A stretch of 64,000 bases of DNA, from contig CAZOBP010000002.1 in the NCBI GenBank assembly GCA_964577995.1, positions 16,286 to 80,285 of the forward strand, read 5' to 3'. The notes below the pieces were generated by a model that was given only the letters and a program-made list of their open reading frames with translations, ran no database searches and was not told the DNA's origin. Positions 34,179 through 42,142 of the stretch are shown one piece after another. The stretch is from JAUVXJ01 sp964577995 (GTDB taxonomy: Bacteria; Chloroflexota; Anaerolineae; UBA7937; B3-Chlor). A program made the translations under genes and the position numbers. Every line of letters begins with the position of its first letter. Positions within the stretch are counted from its first letter, which is position 1.

Positions 34179-35723
34179 ATGTCGACTGTCGGTGCCTTTT
34201 GCGTCACGCTGAACAAAGATCAGTGCATAAACGCTCGGATGCCTGGCAAGTGCGCAACGTGCGTGGAGATATGCCCGTATGGTGTCTATGGCCTCAATGG
34301 AAGCAACGAAGTAGTCGTACAGAACTACAACGCCTGTGTGGGTTGCCGCCTCTGCGCAGAGTTCTGCCCAGAGAACGCGATTCGCATCAACCCGGCCGAG
34401 TCCGAGTTGGTTTCGCGATTTCCTTGGACCCTCGGGACTATCGAGGAGATCCACCACAAGGCCCTGACGGGCGGCTACGCGTTGAGGGGCTTCGGCACCA
34501 TGGGGCCCACGCCGCATTTTGACACCATCGTGGTTGTGCCCTCGCAGCTAGCCTCTGCCTCGCCGAGAGACAAGTACCGCGAGGAGTGCAATATGGAGGT
34601 GGTGATCGGCGAAGACACGTGCGAGAAGCCGATCAGGTTGCAGTACCCGTTCATCTTTCCGGCCATGTCGTACGGTGCCCTGTCCAGGGAGGCGAAGCTC
34701 GCATTGGCTATCGCAGCAGCGAAGACGGGCATCTTGACCAACACCGGTGAGGGAGGCGTGGTCGAAGAAGAGCCCTACTACGCCAATGGCTATGAGAAAC
34801 CCAGCAGGAAGAAGAAGCGGTGGGAGCCTGGAGGCTACCTGGCTATCCAGTGGTCTACCGGACGATGGGGTGTCTCGGCCGACTACGTCGATGCCGGGGA
34901 CGCCGTGGAGGTCAAGATAGGTCAGGGTGCCAAACCCGGGATGGGTGGTCACCTGCTGGGCGATAAAGTCACAGAGGACATCGCGAGAATCCGCGGCATT
35001 CCTGTAGGTAGTGACGCATTGTCGCCGTGCAGGTACTACGATGTCACCGAGCCTGGTGATATCAAGAAGCAGGTGGGTTTTCTGAGGGACATCAGCAACT
35101 ACGAGAAGCCGATCTTGATGAAGCTCGGTCCCAGCAGGCCGTATGACGACGTCAAGGCGGCGGCGCTGGCTGGGGTAGATGCCATCTCCATCGATGGGCT
35201 CGTCGGCGGGACCGGGTGTTCGCCCGAGGTCGTCACCCAGGGAGTGGGCATACCGACCATCGCCCTGATCGGCCCGGCGGTGAGGGCTCTCAAGGACCTG
35301 GGTCTCCATCGGAAGGTCAAGCTCTTCGCGCTGGGTGGAATGAGGAATGGGCTCGATGCCTACAAGGCGATGGCCATGGGCGCGGATGGTGTAGGGTTTG
35401 GATCCGCTGCTGAGATAGCGATGGGGTGCCGAGGCTGCATGGCCTGTCACCAGGGCAACTGCCCGTATGGCATAACCTCGCAGAACCCCAAGATGAGAGA
35501 GCGTCTCGATCCTGAGGAGATAGGTCAGCGTTTGGCGAACTTCATCAACGCATCGGCGGAAGAGGTGAAGATCTTGACCATGTTGTCGGGCCATTCGGAT
35601 GTCAAAGAGCTGAGCGAAGAAGATCTGCGCGCCTTGGATGTGGACACAGCGGCGATAACTGGCTTGAAGTTGGTTGGTTATGAGAGGCCTCTGCCCTGGT
35701 GGGAGAACGGCCGTGGGAACTAG
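34179..35723 (+). CDS. Glutamate synthase FMN domain with N-terminal ferredoxin (GltB2-like)
   Basis: A 514-residue protein. Residues 1-75 carry two cysteine clusters, CATCVEICPYGVYG and CVGCRLCAEFCPENAI, a 2[4Fe-4S] ferredoxin. From about residue 150 comes the FMN-binding TIM barrel of glutamate synthase: FPAMSYGALSREAKLALA, TGEGGV, KIGQGAKPGMGGHLLG, and GLVGGTGCSPEVV. The [3Fe-4S] motif is present as GCRGCMACHQGNCPYGI, with the C-x5-C-x4-C spacing known from GltB. No glutamine amidotransferase domain or gene is seen nearby. It would reduce 2-iminoglutarate to glutamate, or a related substrate, or run in reverse, using electrons from FrhB or ferredoxin (inference). Confidence 0.9.
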   Translation: MSTVGAFCVTLNKDQCINARMPGKCATCVEICPYGVYGLNGSNEVVVQNYNACVGCRLCAEFCPENAIRINPAESELVSRFPWTLGTIEEIHHKALTGGYALRGFGTMGPTPHFDTIVVVPSQLASASPRDKYREECNMEVVIGEDTCEKPIRLQYPFIFPAMSYGALSREAKLALAIAAAKTGILTNTGEGGVVEEEPYYANGYEKPSRKKKRWEPGGYLAIQWSTGRWGVSADYVDAGDAVEVKIGQGAKPGMGGHLLGDKVTEDIARIRGIPVGSDALSPCRYYDVTEPGDIKKQVGFLRDISNYEKPILMKLGPSRPYDDVKAAALAGVDAISIDGLVGGTGCSPEVVTQGVGIPTIALIGPAVRALKDLGLHRKVKLFALGGMRNGLDAYKAMAMGADGVGFGSAAEIAMGCRGCMACHQGNCPYGITSQNPKMRERLDPEEIGQRLANFINASAEEVKILTMLSGHSDVKELSEEDLRALDVDTAAITGLKLVGYERPLPWWENGRGN

Positions 35724-35899
35724 CCCGGTGGCACCGCGTCTGGAAGCTTCGGGCCAGCGCCGGACTGATCGCCGGCGGTTGAGCATGGTGGAGGGCAGGC
35801 GGGCTGGCAAAGTGGTGATTCGTGAGAGAACAGCAGACAAGGGAGGGCGAAATGAGGGCGGTTGGTGTGGGGGTAGGCACGATGCATGAAGGAGGTAAC

Positions 35900-36430
35900 A
35901 TGGGTACAGTCACGATTGATGGCACTGCCATCCAAGACATGGTGCAGAGTGCGCTGGCGTTCTCCGCTCAGAAGGCGGTCTTACCAGCCGTGGATGAGGT
36001 GCGGCAGGCTGTCGCAGGTGGCGACTGCATCGTGTGTGGGTACCTTAGGTATGCACTGTCCAAGGAGATAGGTGAATACCTTGGTACGATAGACACATCG
36101 GTGCAAGCCGTCTATGCTTACGAGCCTGAGTACGCTGCAGGTGCGCTTCACATTGACTCTGCTCGGCCAGCGATGGACGCCGGCATCAACCTCATCGTCT
36201 CCGTGGACCGGAAGAACGCTGCACTCAGCTCCATTGTCGCGTCCCTGGAGGACGCAGTCAAGGAAGGGGTGAAGTCCCTGCTTTGCTCGAACGCCAATGG
36301 GTCTTGCTACGCCTTCGACGTCAGGGTGGTTGATGGCGAAGAAGTGGCTTCGAGGCATGGCTACGGGGCGCTCGTCTCGTCGATCTACGCAGCCCCTGTC
36401 AAGCTTTGGGCCAGGGGTGACGGAGCCTAG
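35900..36430 (+). CDS. Conserved-looking protein of unknown function
   Basis: A 176-residue soluble protein with no family recognised. It begins MGTVTIDGTAIQDMVQSALA and contains two cysteines in GGDCIVCGYLRYALSKEIG near residue 45 and one pair near 140 (SLLCSNANGSCYAFD). It reads as an alpha/beta protein without membrane segments. ATG at 35900 is chosen because AAGGAGGT, a near-perfect ribosome site, lies 4-5 bases upstream; an earlier GTG at 35822 has no such site. It stands 176 bases after the glutamate-synthase-like gene and is followed by a strong hairpin, so it is probably the last gene of the cluster. Confidence 0.7.
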   Translation: MGTVTIDGTAIQDMVQSALAFSAQKAVLPAVDEVRQAVAGGDCIVCGYLRYALSKEIGEYLGTIDTSVQAVYAYEPEYAAGALHIDSARPAMDAGINLIVSVDRKNAALSSIVASLEDAVKEGVKSLLCSNANGSCYAFDVRVVDGEEVASRHGYGALVSSIYAAPVKLWARGDGA

Positions 36431-36514
36431 GTCAGCGTGACTGTTGGGTAGCGGAGACGACTATCCCGTAGGCACTGCGAAGTTGCGTGGTGACATTCTT
36501 CCTTCTCCTTACAT

Positions 36515-36548
36515 ACCCGCAGCACGGGGGGAACCTCGTGCTGCGGGT
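36515..36548 (+). terminator. Strong hairpin, possible end of the Nuo/Hdr/Glt transcript
   Basis: Perfect 12-bp stem ACCCGCAGCACG/CGTGCTGCGGGT with a 10-base loop, 85 bases after the unknown protein. There is no T run, so it may be a terminator on a weak basis or an mRNA-stabilising hairpin. The rest of 36431-36713 shows nothing else. Confidence 0.6.
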
Positions 36549-36713
36549 GCATTAGGCCTCGGATAGGACGGAGTGGGGTGTCCTCGTTAGCCCATTGGTG
36601 TCCGTCGGCGCTGCGACTACCGGGGAGCCATGCATAGGTGAGCTGTGTGGCACCATGGGGCTACCGCGTGGACTACACCGATCCGCTCTGCGGGGGAGCC
36701 GAGCGGCAGGGGC

Positions 36714-37514
36714 TTAGAAGGCCTCCAGCGTTCCCCTGCGCTTGGCCGTCATCTCGAACCAACCGAAGAGCAGATAGCCGATGAGGACGTACACCGCGCC
36801 GATGAGTAGCTCCCCCGACAGGAGGGGTGCCACCTCAGCGAGGCTGGAACCAGCGATGACCAGGCGCGCTGCTTGGATGCCTCTAGTCAGAGGAAGCAGA
36901 TGGGCGGCGTTCTGGACCCACACGGGGAAGTTGGTCAGTGGTACATTGGCTCCGCTGAACACCAGCAAGAGGAAGTAGATAGTGTTATTGATGAACATCA
37001 CATTGACAGTGAGAAGGCTCATGCAGCCCATCAGCAAGCCAAGCCCACACGTACTGACCGTGGTGATGAAGACGGTCAGGGCCAGGGCCAGCAGATCAGC
37101 CCTCGAGTAGTCGACACCGATCAGTAGGCCTGCCCAGACCAGCCCCATGACCACGCCCAGCATCCCATCCAGAATGTGAACTAGGGCCCTCCCCAGGAAG
37201 GTGAGGAGCCGGTTGGCAGGGCTGCCAAACAGGTAGATCAGAGTCCCCTCGTTTCTCTCTCCGCCGATGCTCATGGTGACCCCATAGATGCCACTCATGG
37301 CGGTCAGTTGTATGGCGTTGCCGATGGCATAGAAGCTGGCGCTGTCGCGACCTGTGGCAAAGGTACCCAGCAGAGTGAAGAAGAGTATCTGGTTGAGCGG
37401 CACGATGATCTTGGTGGCGATGTACGGCTCCAACCTGAACCACCGGAAAAGGGCCTTGTAGGAGAGGACCGCCCCGCCAAGGAATATACGAAGGGAGTTC
37501 GTGAGTTTCTTCAT
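36714..37514 (-). CDS. ABC-2 type transporter permease
   Basis: A 266-residue membrane protein with about six helices: FFTLLGTFA and IQLTAMSGIYGVTMSIG near the N-terminal half, LALALTVFITTVSTCGLGLLM, FLLLVFSGANVPL and a final helix AVYVLIGYLLFG. The R-x-E/G loop after the second helix (ERNEGTLIYLFGSPANRLL) is the coupling helix of ABC-2 exporters. It is the last gene of a five-gene minus-strand operon, 13 bases after the other permease. Exported substrate unknown; drug, lipid or polyketide types are possible. Confidence 0.85.
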   Translation of the reverse strand: MKKLTNSLRIFLGGAVLSYKALFRWFRLEPYIATKIIVPLNQILFFTLLGTFATGRDSASFYAIGNAIQLTAMSGIYGVTMSIGGERNEGTLIYLFGSPANRLLTFLGRALVHILDGMLGVVMGLVWAGLLIGVDYSRADLLALALTVFITTVSTCGLGLLMGCMSLLTVNVMFINNTIYFLLLVFSGANVPLTNFPVWVQNAAHLLPLTRGIQAARLVIAGSSLAEVAPLLSGELLIGAVYVLIGYLLFGWFEMTAKRRGTLEAF

Positions 37515-37527
37515 CTCCGTATGTTTC

Positions 37528-38310
37528 TCACATCAAGCTCAGTGTGGCTTCCACTCGCGCGCGACGGAGCACGATTCCAAACAGGCGGTAGGACGCTGCT
37601 ATGTAGAACGCCCCTAGAAGAAGCATCATGGACCAACTCAGCAGGATCTCCGCAGGAGTGGCGGTGCCGTTGCTTGCGGCATGTAACACTCTTGCAGCCC
37701 AATAGGGCGCCAGCAGATAGCTGAAGGGGTTGCTCCAGCCGGGCAACAGCAGAATAGGGAACAGAAAGCCACCGAGGATGTACATGGGATACTCCAGGGC
37801 GTTCACCCAGCCGGTCAGGGACAGGTTCACCGCCATCAGCGGCGAGATCAGCAGGCCAAAGGATATGAAGGCCAAGATCGTCACCAGCAGGGAGGCGACA
37901 AACACCGCTGGCTGGGCGATGCTCAAAGGAAAACGGAAGACTGCGGATGCCAGCCCGTAGCTGAAGATCATAGACAGCAGGGATAGGGAAACGCTGGCCA
38001 GCGTCTTACCCAAAACCACGGAGGCGAGAGATGTGGGACTGGCCACTATCCCCTCCAGCGTGCCCATGAAGCGCTCAGCGTTGATGCTGAAGGTGCCACG
38101 GAACAGCAGACTGGTCCACAGTCCCGTCATACCACTGCCTACAACGACATAGATGCCGCGCGACGCGTCACGCTCCTGGAGCATGTAGATGGCCATGATC
38201 GCGATGAGCAAAGGCTGGATCAAGATCCCGAAGATCATGAACAGGTCGACGGCTTGTTGTTTGATGTCCAGCTCGAAAGTGGTGCGAATGACGCGCAGGT
38301 TGGCGATCAT
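37528..38310 (-). CDS. ABC-2 type transporter permease
   Basis: A 260-residue permease with six predicted helices, including FMIFGILIQPLLIAIMAIYML and LLVTILAFISFGLLISPLMA. The coupling motif ERFMGTLEGIVASPTSLASVVLGK is typical of ABC-2 (daunorubicin-type) exporters. Its ATG overlaps the end of the ATPase gene (38307-38310), so translation is coupled. Together with the 36714 permease it would make a heterodimeric membrane part for the ATPase. Confidence 0.87.
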   Translation of the reverse strand: MIANLRVIRTTFELDIKQQAVDLFMIFGILIQPLLIAIMAIYMLQERDASRGIYVVVGSGMTGLWTSLLFRGTFSINAERFMGTLEGIVASPTSLASVVLGKTLASVSLSLLSMIFSYGLASAVFRFPLSIAQPAVFVASLLVTILAFISFGLLISPLMAVNLSLTGWVNALEYPMYILGGFLFPILLLPGWSNPFSYLLAPYWAARVLHAASNGTATPAEILLSWSMMLLLGAFYIAASYRLFGIVLRRARVEATLSLM

Positions 38311-39284
38311 GCCTCTCCCCTCACGAGACGTACGTAGGCGTCTTCGAGCGTCGGTTCTCGTACTGTCACCCTGCCTATCGTGACGCCATTGCCATCCAGT
38401 CGCTGCATGATCTGGGGCACAATCGCTGAGCCCAGGTGGGAGTGCACCCGTAGCGCCTGCTTCTGATCGCGGTTCTCCACGGAGACGGTATCGACCTCAG
38501 GTATCTGGCGCAGCAAGTCGACCATCTCGGGCGCGATGCCGAAGACCTCCAGTTCGATGACGGAGAGGTCTTCTACGTGCCGCTTCAGCCCTTCAGGCGT
38601 GTCCAGAGCGACGATCTTGCCGCGGTTGATGACCGCTACTCTCTCGCAGAGGGCATCTGCCTCGAACATGTAGTGCGTGGTCAGGAAGACCGTCTTGTCT
38701 TGAGCCACCAGGTTGTTGATGACCTGTCTCAGCTCGCGAGCCCCTACGGGGTCCAGGCCCATGGTAGGCTCGTCGAGGAACAGTACCTGCGGGTCGTGGA
38801 GCAAGCAGCGTGCGACGTGCAAGCGCTGCCTCATGCCCCGCGAATAGCCCTCTACCTTCTCGTCCTCACGCCCAGAGAGACCGACGAGTTCGATCAGTTC
38901 CGGCAGACGTTGCTTGGCGACGTCAGGGTCCACGTGGTAGAGATCGGCGAAGTAGCGCAAGTTGTCTTTGGCAGAAAGGCGCCAGTACAAGCCTCGTTCC
39001 CCGCCGAAGATGAAGCCGATACGGGACCTGATGGCGTCTGCGTCACTGACAACATCGTGCCCCAGTATAGTGGCCGATCCACTTGTGGGGATGAGCAGCG
39101 TGGTGAGCATCTTGACGGTGGTGGTCTTGCCGGCGCCATTCGGTCCCAGCAGCCCAAAGAGCTCGCCATCCCGGACATTAAAAGAGATGCCGTCTACCGC
39201 CACCACCTCCCTGGTCTTTCGGCGGATGGTGCCGATGGTCGCTCGGAACACCCGATGCAAGTCACGTACTTCTATTGCGTTCAT
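38307..39284 (-). CDS. ABC transporter ATP-binding protein, drug/antibiotic exporter type
   Basis: A 325-residue ATPase. Walker A is GLLGPNGAGKTTTVKML, the signature is YSRGMRQRLHVARCL, and Walker B is VLFLDEPTMGLDP with the catalytic glutamate; LTTHYMFEADALCERVAV gives the switch histidine. The C-terminal extension (about 220-325) is the usual domain of DrrA-like ATPases. ATG at 39284 overlaps the MFS gene stop by 4 bases. It drives the two following permeases. Confidence 0.93.
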   Translation of the reverse strand: MNAIEVRDLHRVFRATIGTIRRKTREVVAVDGISFNVRDGELFGLLGPNGAGKTTTVKMLTTLLIPTSGSATILGHDVVSDADAIRSRIGFIFGGERGLYWRLSAKDNLRYFADLYHVDPDVAKQRLPELIELVGLSGREDEKVEGYSRGMRQRLHVARCLLHDPQVLFLDEPTMGLDPVGARELRQVINNLVAQDKTVFLTTHYMFEADALCERVAVINRGKIVALDTPEGLKRHVEDLSVIELEVFGIAPEMVDLLRQIPEVDTVSVENRDQKQALRVHSHLGSAIVPQIMQRLDGNGVTIGRVTVREPTLEDAYVRLVRGEA

Positions 39285-40600
39285 TTCTCCTCATTCGAGC
39301 GATGATTGTGCCCGGCTGCAGCGTTCCTCGCTAGAGAGGGGTGTGGAGATTCCGCGGCACTTGCGACTTCAACTCCACAGGCAACCGGCTCAATAGGGCG
39401 TCTCTCTGTCCTGGTCTGCATTCCGATCAGCAAGAAGGAGACAGCGGTCAGAAGTGCCACGCCGGCCATGGAGTACCAAACCAGGACGGGGCTGAGGCTA
39501 TCGTTGATCATACCCCCCACCGCGGGCGCCAAGCCGAAGGAAAGACCGAAGCTCATACCGTACACACCCATGTAGCGGCCCCTCATGGTCTCAGGGGCCA
39601 CGTTGGCCACGAAAGCGGTCGATGAAGGAGCGAAGATCAGCTCGCCAACAGTAACGACGATCATGCTCACCAGGAACATGGAGAAAGTGGACGAGACGGC
39701 TACCGTGCCCAGCCCGAGGGCCACGAAGAGTGAGCTCACACTCAGCGCGGGCGCCAAGGCAACCCTCTTCAGCAGCTTCGCCATCGGGTACTGGAACAGA
39801 ACCACCATGGCTGCATTGGTGGCCATGATCAGCCCGTATTGGCTCTCGACGATCTGGTATTGATCTTTGATGTAGACAGGCAGGATGGTCATCACCTGTG
39901 CGTAGGCTATGCCCATCACGCCCAAGGTTACGCAGAAGGCGAGGAAGGGGACATCTCGCACAAGGCGTCCGTAGCCTTGGGTCAGCGCGGCAGCGTCCGT
40001 ATCCGCGACGAAAGTCGTGGGCTTGGTCTCTTTGGTGAAGAAGAGAATGATCAGGAAGTAGATCGCCGAGGCAAGGGCTGCTGCCGCGAAGGAGATGAGA
40101 TATGAGCGTGTGGCGATGAAACCTCCTATCGCCGGTCCAATGGCGATGCCCAGGTTGGATACGATTCTCATCAGACCGTAGGCTTCTATCCTCTTCTCCG
40201 GTTCGACCATGTCGGCCACCATGGCGTTGAGTGCGGGGTTGAAGAGGCTGCCGCAGAATCCGGAGAGCATGATCAGGGTGACGAAGGAGGGTAGTGTGTC
40301 CGCCAGTCCAAGACTGATCATGATCGCGGACCGCGAGCCGAGGCTGACGGCCATGGCGATCTTCCTGCCGAACCGATCCACTAGCGGTCCGCCGATGACT
40401 TGTGACACGAGGCCGGCGCCGGAGTTCGCGGCCAAGACGAGCCCGACCACGGTAAGGGTAACGTCCAGCTTTTCGCGGACGTAGATAGTCATGAAGGGCC
40501 ATACCAGGCTCATGCCTATGGAGCTCACGAGCTGGCCGAAGAACAGGATCCAGAACTGTCTCGGATAGTCTGATAGCCGGTCCGTGAGGGTCGAAGGCAC
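39281..40600 (-). CDS. MFS transporter, multidrug-type
   Basis: A 439-residue 12-helix major facilitator. DRFGRKIAMAV after the second helix is the family loop motif (GxxxDRxGRR), and the central loop near residue 195 divides the two halves. It begins VPSTLTDRLSDYPRQFWILFF with a GTG at 40600; AGAGGAGTGA lies upstream. It follows the ArsR-type gene by 4 bases and precedes the ABC ATPase with a 4-base overlap, so both exporters are co-controlled. Substrate is probably a toxic compound or metabolite (inference). Confidence 0.88.
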   Translation of the reverse strand: MPSTLTDRLSDYPRQFWILFFGQLVSSIGMSLVWPFMTIYVREKLDVTLTVVGLVLAANSGAGLVSQVIGGPLVDRFGRKIAMAVSLGSRSAIMISLGLADTLPSFVTLIMLSGFCGSLFNPALNAMVADMVEPEKRIEAYGLMRIVSNLGIAIGPAIGGFIATRSYLISFAAAALASAIYFLIILFFTKETKPTTFVADTDAAALTQGYGRLVRDVPFLAFCVTLGVMGIAYAQVMTILPVYIKDQYQIVESQYGLIMATNAAMVVLFQYPMAKLLKRVALAPALSVSSLFVALGLGTVAVSSTFSMFLVSMIVVTVGELIFAPSSTAFVANVAPETMRGRYMGVYGMSFGLSFGLAPAVGGMINDSLSPVLVWYSMAGVALLTAVSFLLIGMQTRTERRPIEPVACGVEVASAAESPHPSLARNAAAGHNHRSNEEK

Positions 40601-40604
40601 CGAT

Positions 40605-41678
40605 TCACTCCTCTTCGTACAGATAGGCCACAAGCTGTGGTGCGAGAGCTTCGAGGCGCTCCCTGGAGACTTCGTAGGTGATGTGGTTGTCCACCGGTTT
40701 TTCCTCTACTATGCCGGCCTCTTTGAGGATTCGAAGGTGTCTGGAGACGGAAGGCTGCGAGATGTGGCATAGCTTGGCCAGCTTGCTGCCGTATACCTGC
40801 GGGTCGCTCGCGATCCATCTCAGCAACCTCAGGCGCGTCTTGTCCCCCAGAGCCTTGGCTGTGGCGATGATCTCTTCCTCGATCTCGTGCAGTTCTTCCC
40901 TGCGTCGTTCAGTCAACTGGCAATCGTAGATGACCGTGATAGATCCATATCCGTAGAACATGAGATGATGCCGCGCGAAGTAGGAGGGCACGAGAACCAC
41001 CTCTTGCAGAGGGTATCCCTGGGGTATCTGGTCGGGCAGAGTCGATTTGTTGGACAGTGTCTTGACGAACTCCAGAGCATCCTGGTGCCTGAGAGCCTGG
41101 GATTTCTCCCGTATGCTGCTGTCCCAAAGCCCGACGTATTGCTTGCTTTCCTCCTCGAAGAAGGCCTGCCAGTAGTTTCTCCACAGTCTCAACAGCCTTG
41201 CTTTATAGGCCCCTGGCTCTGCGACCAGTTGAAGATAGCCCTCTGTCCTGAACCTGCTCTCAGTGTGCGGGCAGCCTTCAGGGAAGGCGTGGGTGATTAT
41301 GGAGAGCAGCGATTCCATGTTGGGTTGCACCTTGGCCATCTCGTCAGGTGGGGCCAGTCGCCCAAGAGTGTAGAACAGGAACTGGGCTGTGCTCAGCCCC
41401 TCAACGTAGTTGATAAACCCGGGGATGTCGTGGTGGTCAGTATAGTCAACCGCCAATTCCATCAGCAGGACACCGTTCTCGAACCTGCTGTACAGGAAGT
41501 CCAAGTCGTCCAACACATCTTTGGATAGCCGAGGTCTGACCTCAGCCGCCCATCTCTCATGACGAGCAGTCGGGCGGTGCAGCGCTCCCAAGCTGAGCAT
41601 CATCTCGTATATCGCTGAGCTGCGGAAGCTGACCATCGAAGGCGATTCTTCAGTATCTGTGCGGACCAGTGGCGACAT
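40605..41678 (-). CDS. ArsR/MarR-like transcription regulator with large N-terminal domain
   Basis: A 357-residue regulator. The C-terminal 80 residues are an ArsR-type winged helix: ALGDKTRLRLLRWI, SKLAKLCHISQPSVSRHLRI with the recognition helix, and EEKPVDNHITYEVS as the wing. The N-terminal 270 residues form an unassigned alpha-rich sensor domain, as in long ArsR proteins of soil and anaerobic bacteria. Start is set at ATG 41678 (MSPLVRTDTEES), with GGGAG upstream; a later ATG (MVSFRSSAIYE) is possible. It is first in the exporter operon and probably represses it from the AT-rich promoter just upstream. Confidence 0.85.
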   Translation of the reverse strand: MSPLVRTDTEESPSMVSFRSSAIYEMMLSLGALHRPTARHERWAAEVRPRLSKDVLDDLDFLYSRFENGVLLMELAVDYTDHHDIPGFINYVEGLSTAQFLFYTLGRLAPPDEMAKVQPNMESLLSIITHAFPEGCPHTESRFRTEGYLQLVAEPGAYKARLLRLWRNYWQAFFEEESKQYVGLWDSSIREKSQALRHQDALEFVKTLSNKSTLPDQIPQGYPLQEVVLVPSYFARHHLMFYGYGSITVIYDCQLTERRREELHEIEEEIIATAKALGDKTRLRLLRWIASDPQVYGSKLAKLCHISQPSVSRHLRILKEAGIVEEKPVDNHITYEVSRERLEALAPQLVAYLYEEE

Positions 41679-41773
41679 GGTGGTGCTCCCAACTTTCCTT
41701 GTTCCGCCGCTATTGGTACGCCGTGTCCGAAGATGCCGGCATTCCAGACCAGTGGACAAGGGGGTATATGTGT

Positions 41774-41785
41774 AATTAGCTAATT
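41774..41785. promoter_or_regulatory. Perfect palindrome, possible operator of the ArsR-like regulator
   Basis: AATTAGCTAATT, a 12-base perfect palindrome 9 bases downstream of the predicted -10, where a repressor would block the start of transcription. Binding by the adjacent regulator is inferred. Confidence 0.5.
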
Positions 41786-41794
41786 GTCGAATGA

Positions 41795-41823
41795 GCTATA
41801 TCATATATTCTGTATGATGTCAA
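41795..41823 (-). promoter_or_regulatory. Promoter of the exporter operon
   Basis: On the minus strand TTGACA (41818-41823) and TATAGC (41795-41800), 17 bases apart, about 117 bases before the regulator ATG. The spacer and flank are AT-rich and contain the near-palindrome GAATATATGATATAG, typical of a repressor site. Confidence 0.65.
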
Positions 41824-42072
41824 GCTTCTGACGCCCACGGAACCTTAAGAGATGTACCGTTTGGTGCTAAAGGGCGACCGCAGTGAAAGGGGGTCGAGAG
41901 CCTTCCCCGGGGTAGGTCCCGCGCAGGACTTCAGTCAGTCGCTAGCGCTGGGAAGGCGGCTTGAGCCAGTCCGGGAAAATGCCGGAAGCATCTTCCCCTC
42001 TTCCCGCAGTATCGACGGCACCCACCCTAGGCGCTGTGAGAACGCTTTTCTTCACATTCTCCACCGAGATTC
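41824..42072. other. Intergenic region between divergent operons, no gene seen
   Basis: The space between the exporter promoter (minus) and the protease promoter (plus). A short open frame begins at ATG 41852 but has no family features and no ribosome site. Nothing else is recognised. Confidence 0.45.
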
Positions 42073-42101
42073 TTGACTTTGGCCTGCTGGAAGGCTAGAA
42101 T
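42073..42101 (+). promoter_or_regulatory. Sigma-70 type promoter of the HtrA protease gene
   Basis: TTGACT at 42073-42078 and TAGAAT at 42096-42101, 17 bases apart, 41 bases before the GTG start. Confidence 0.75.
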
Positions 42102-42142
42102 GGGTTATCAGGAGAATCTCGCGAGACAACCGAGGTGTGTAA

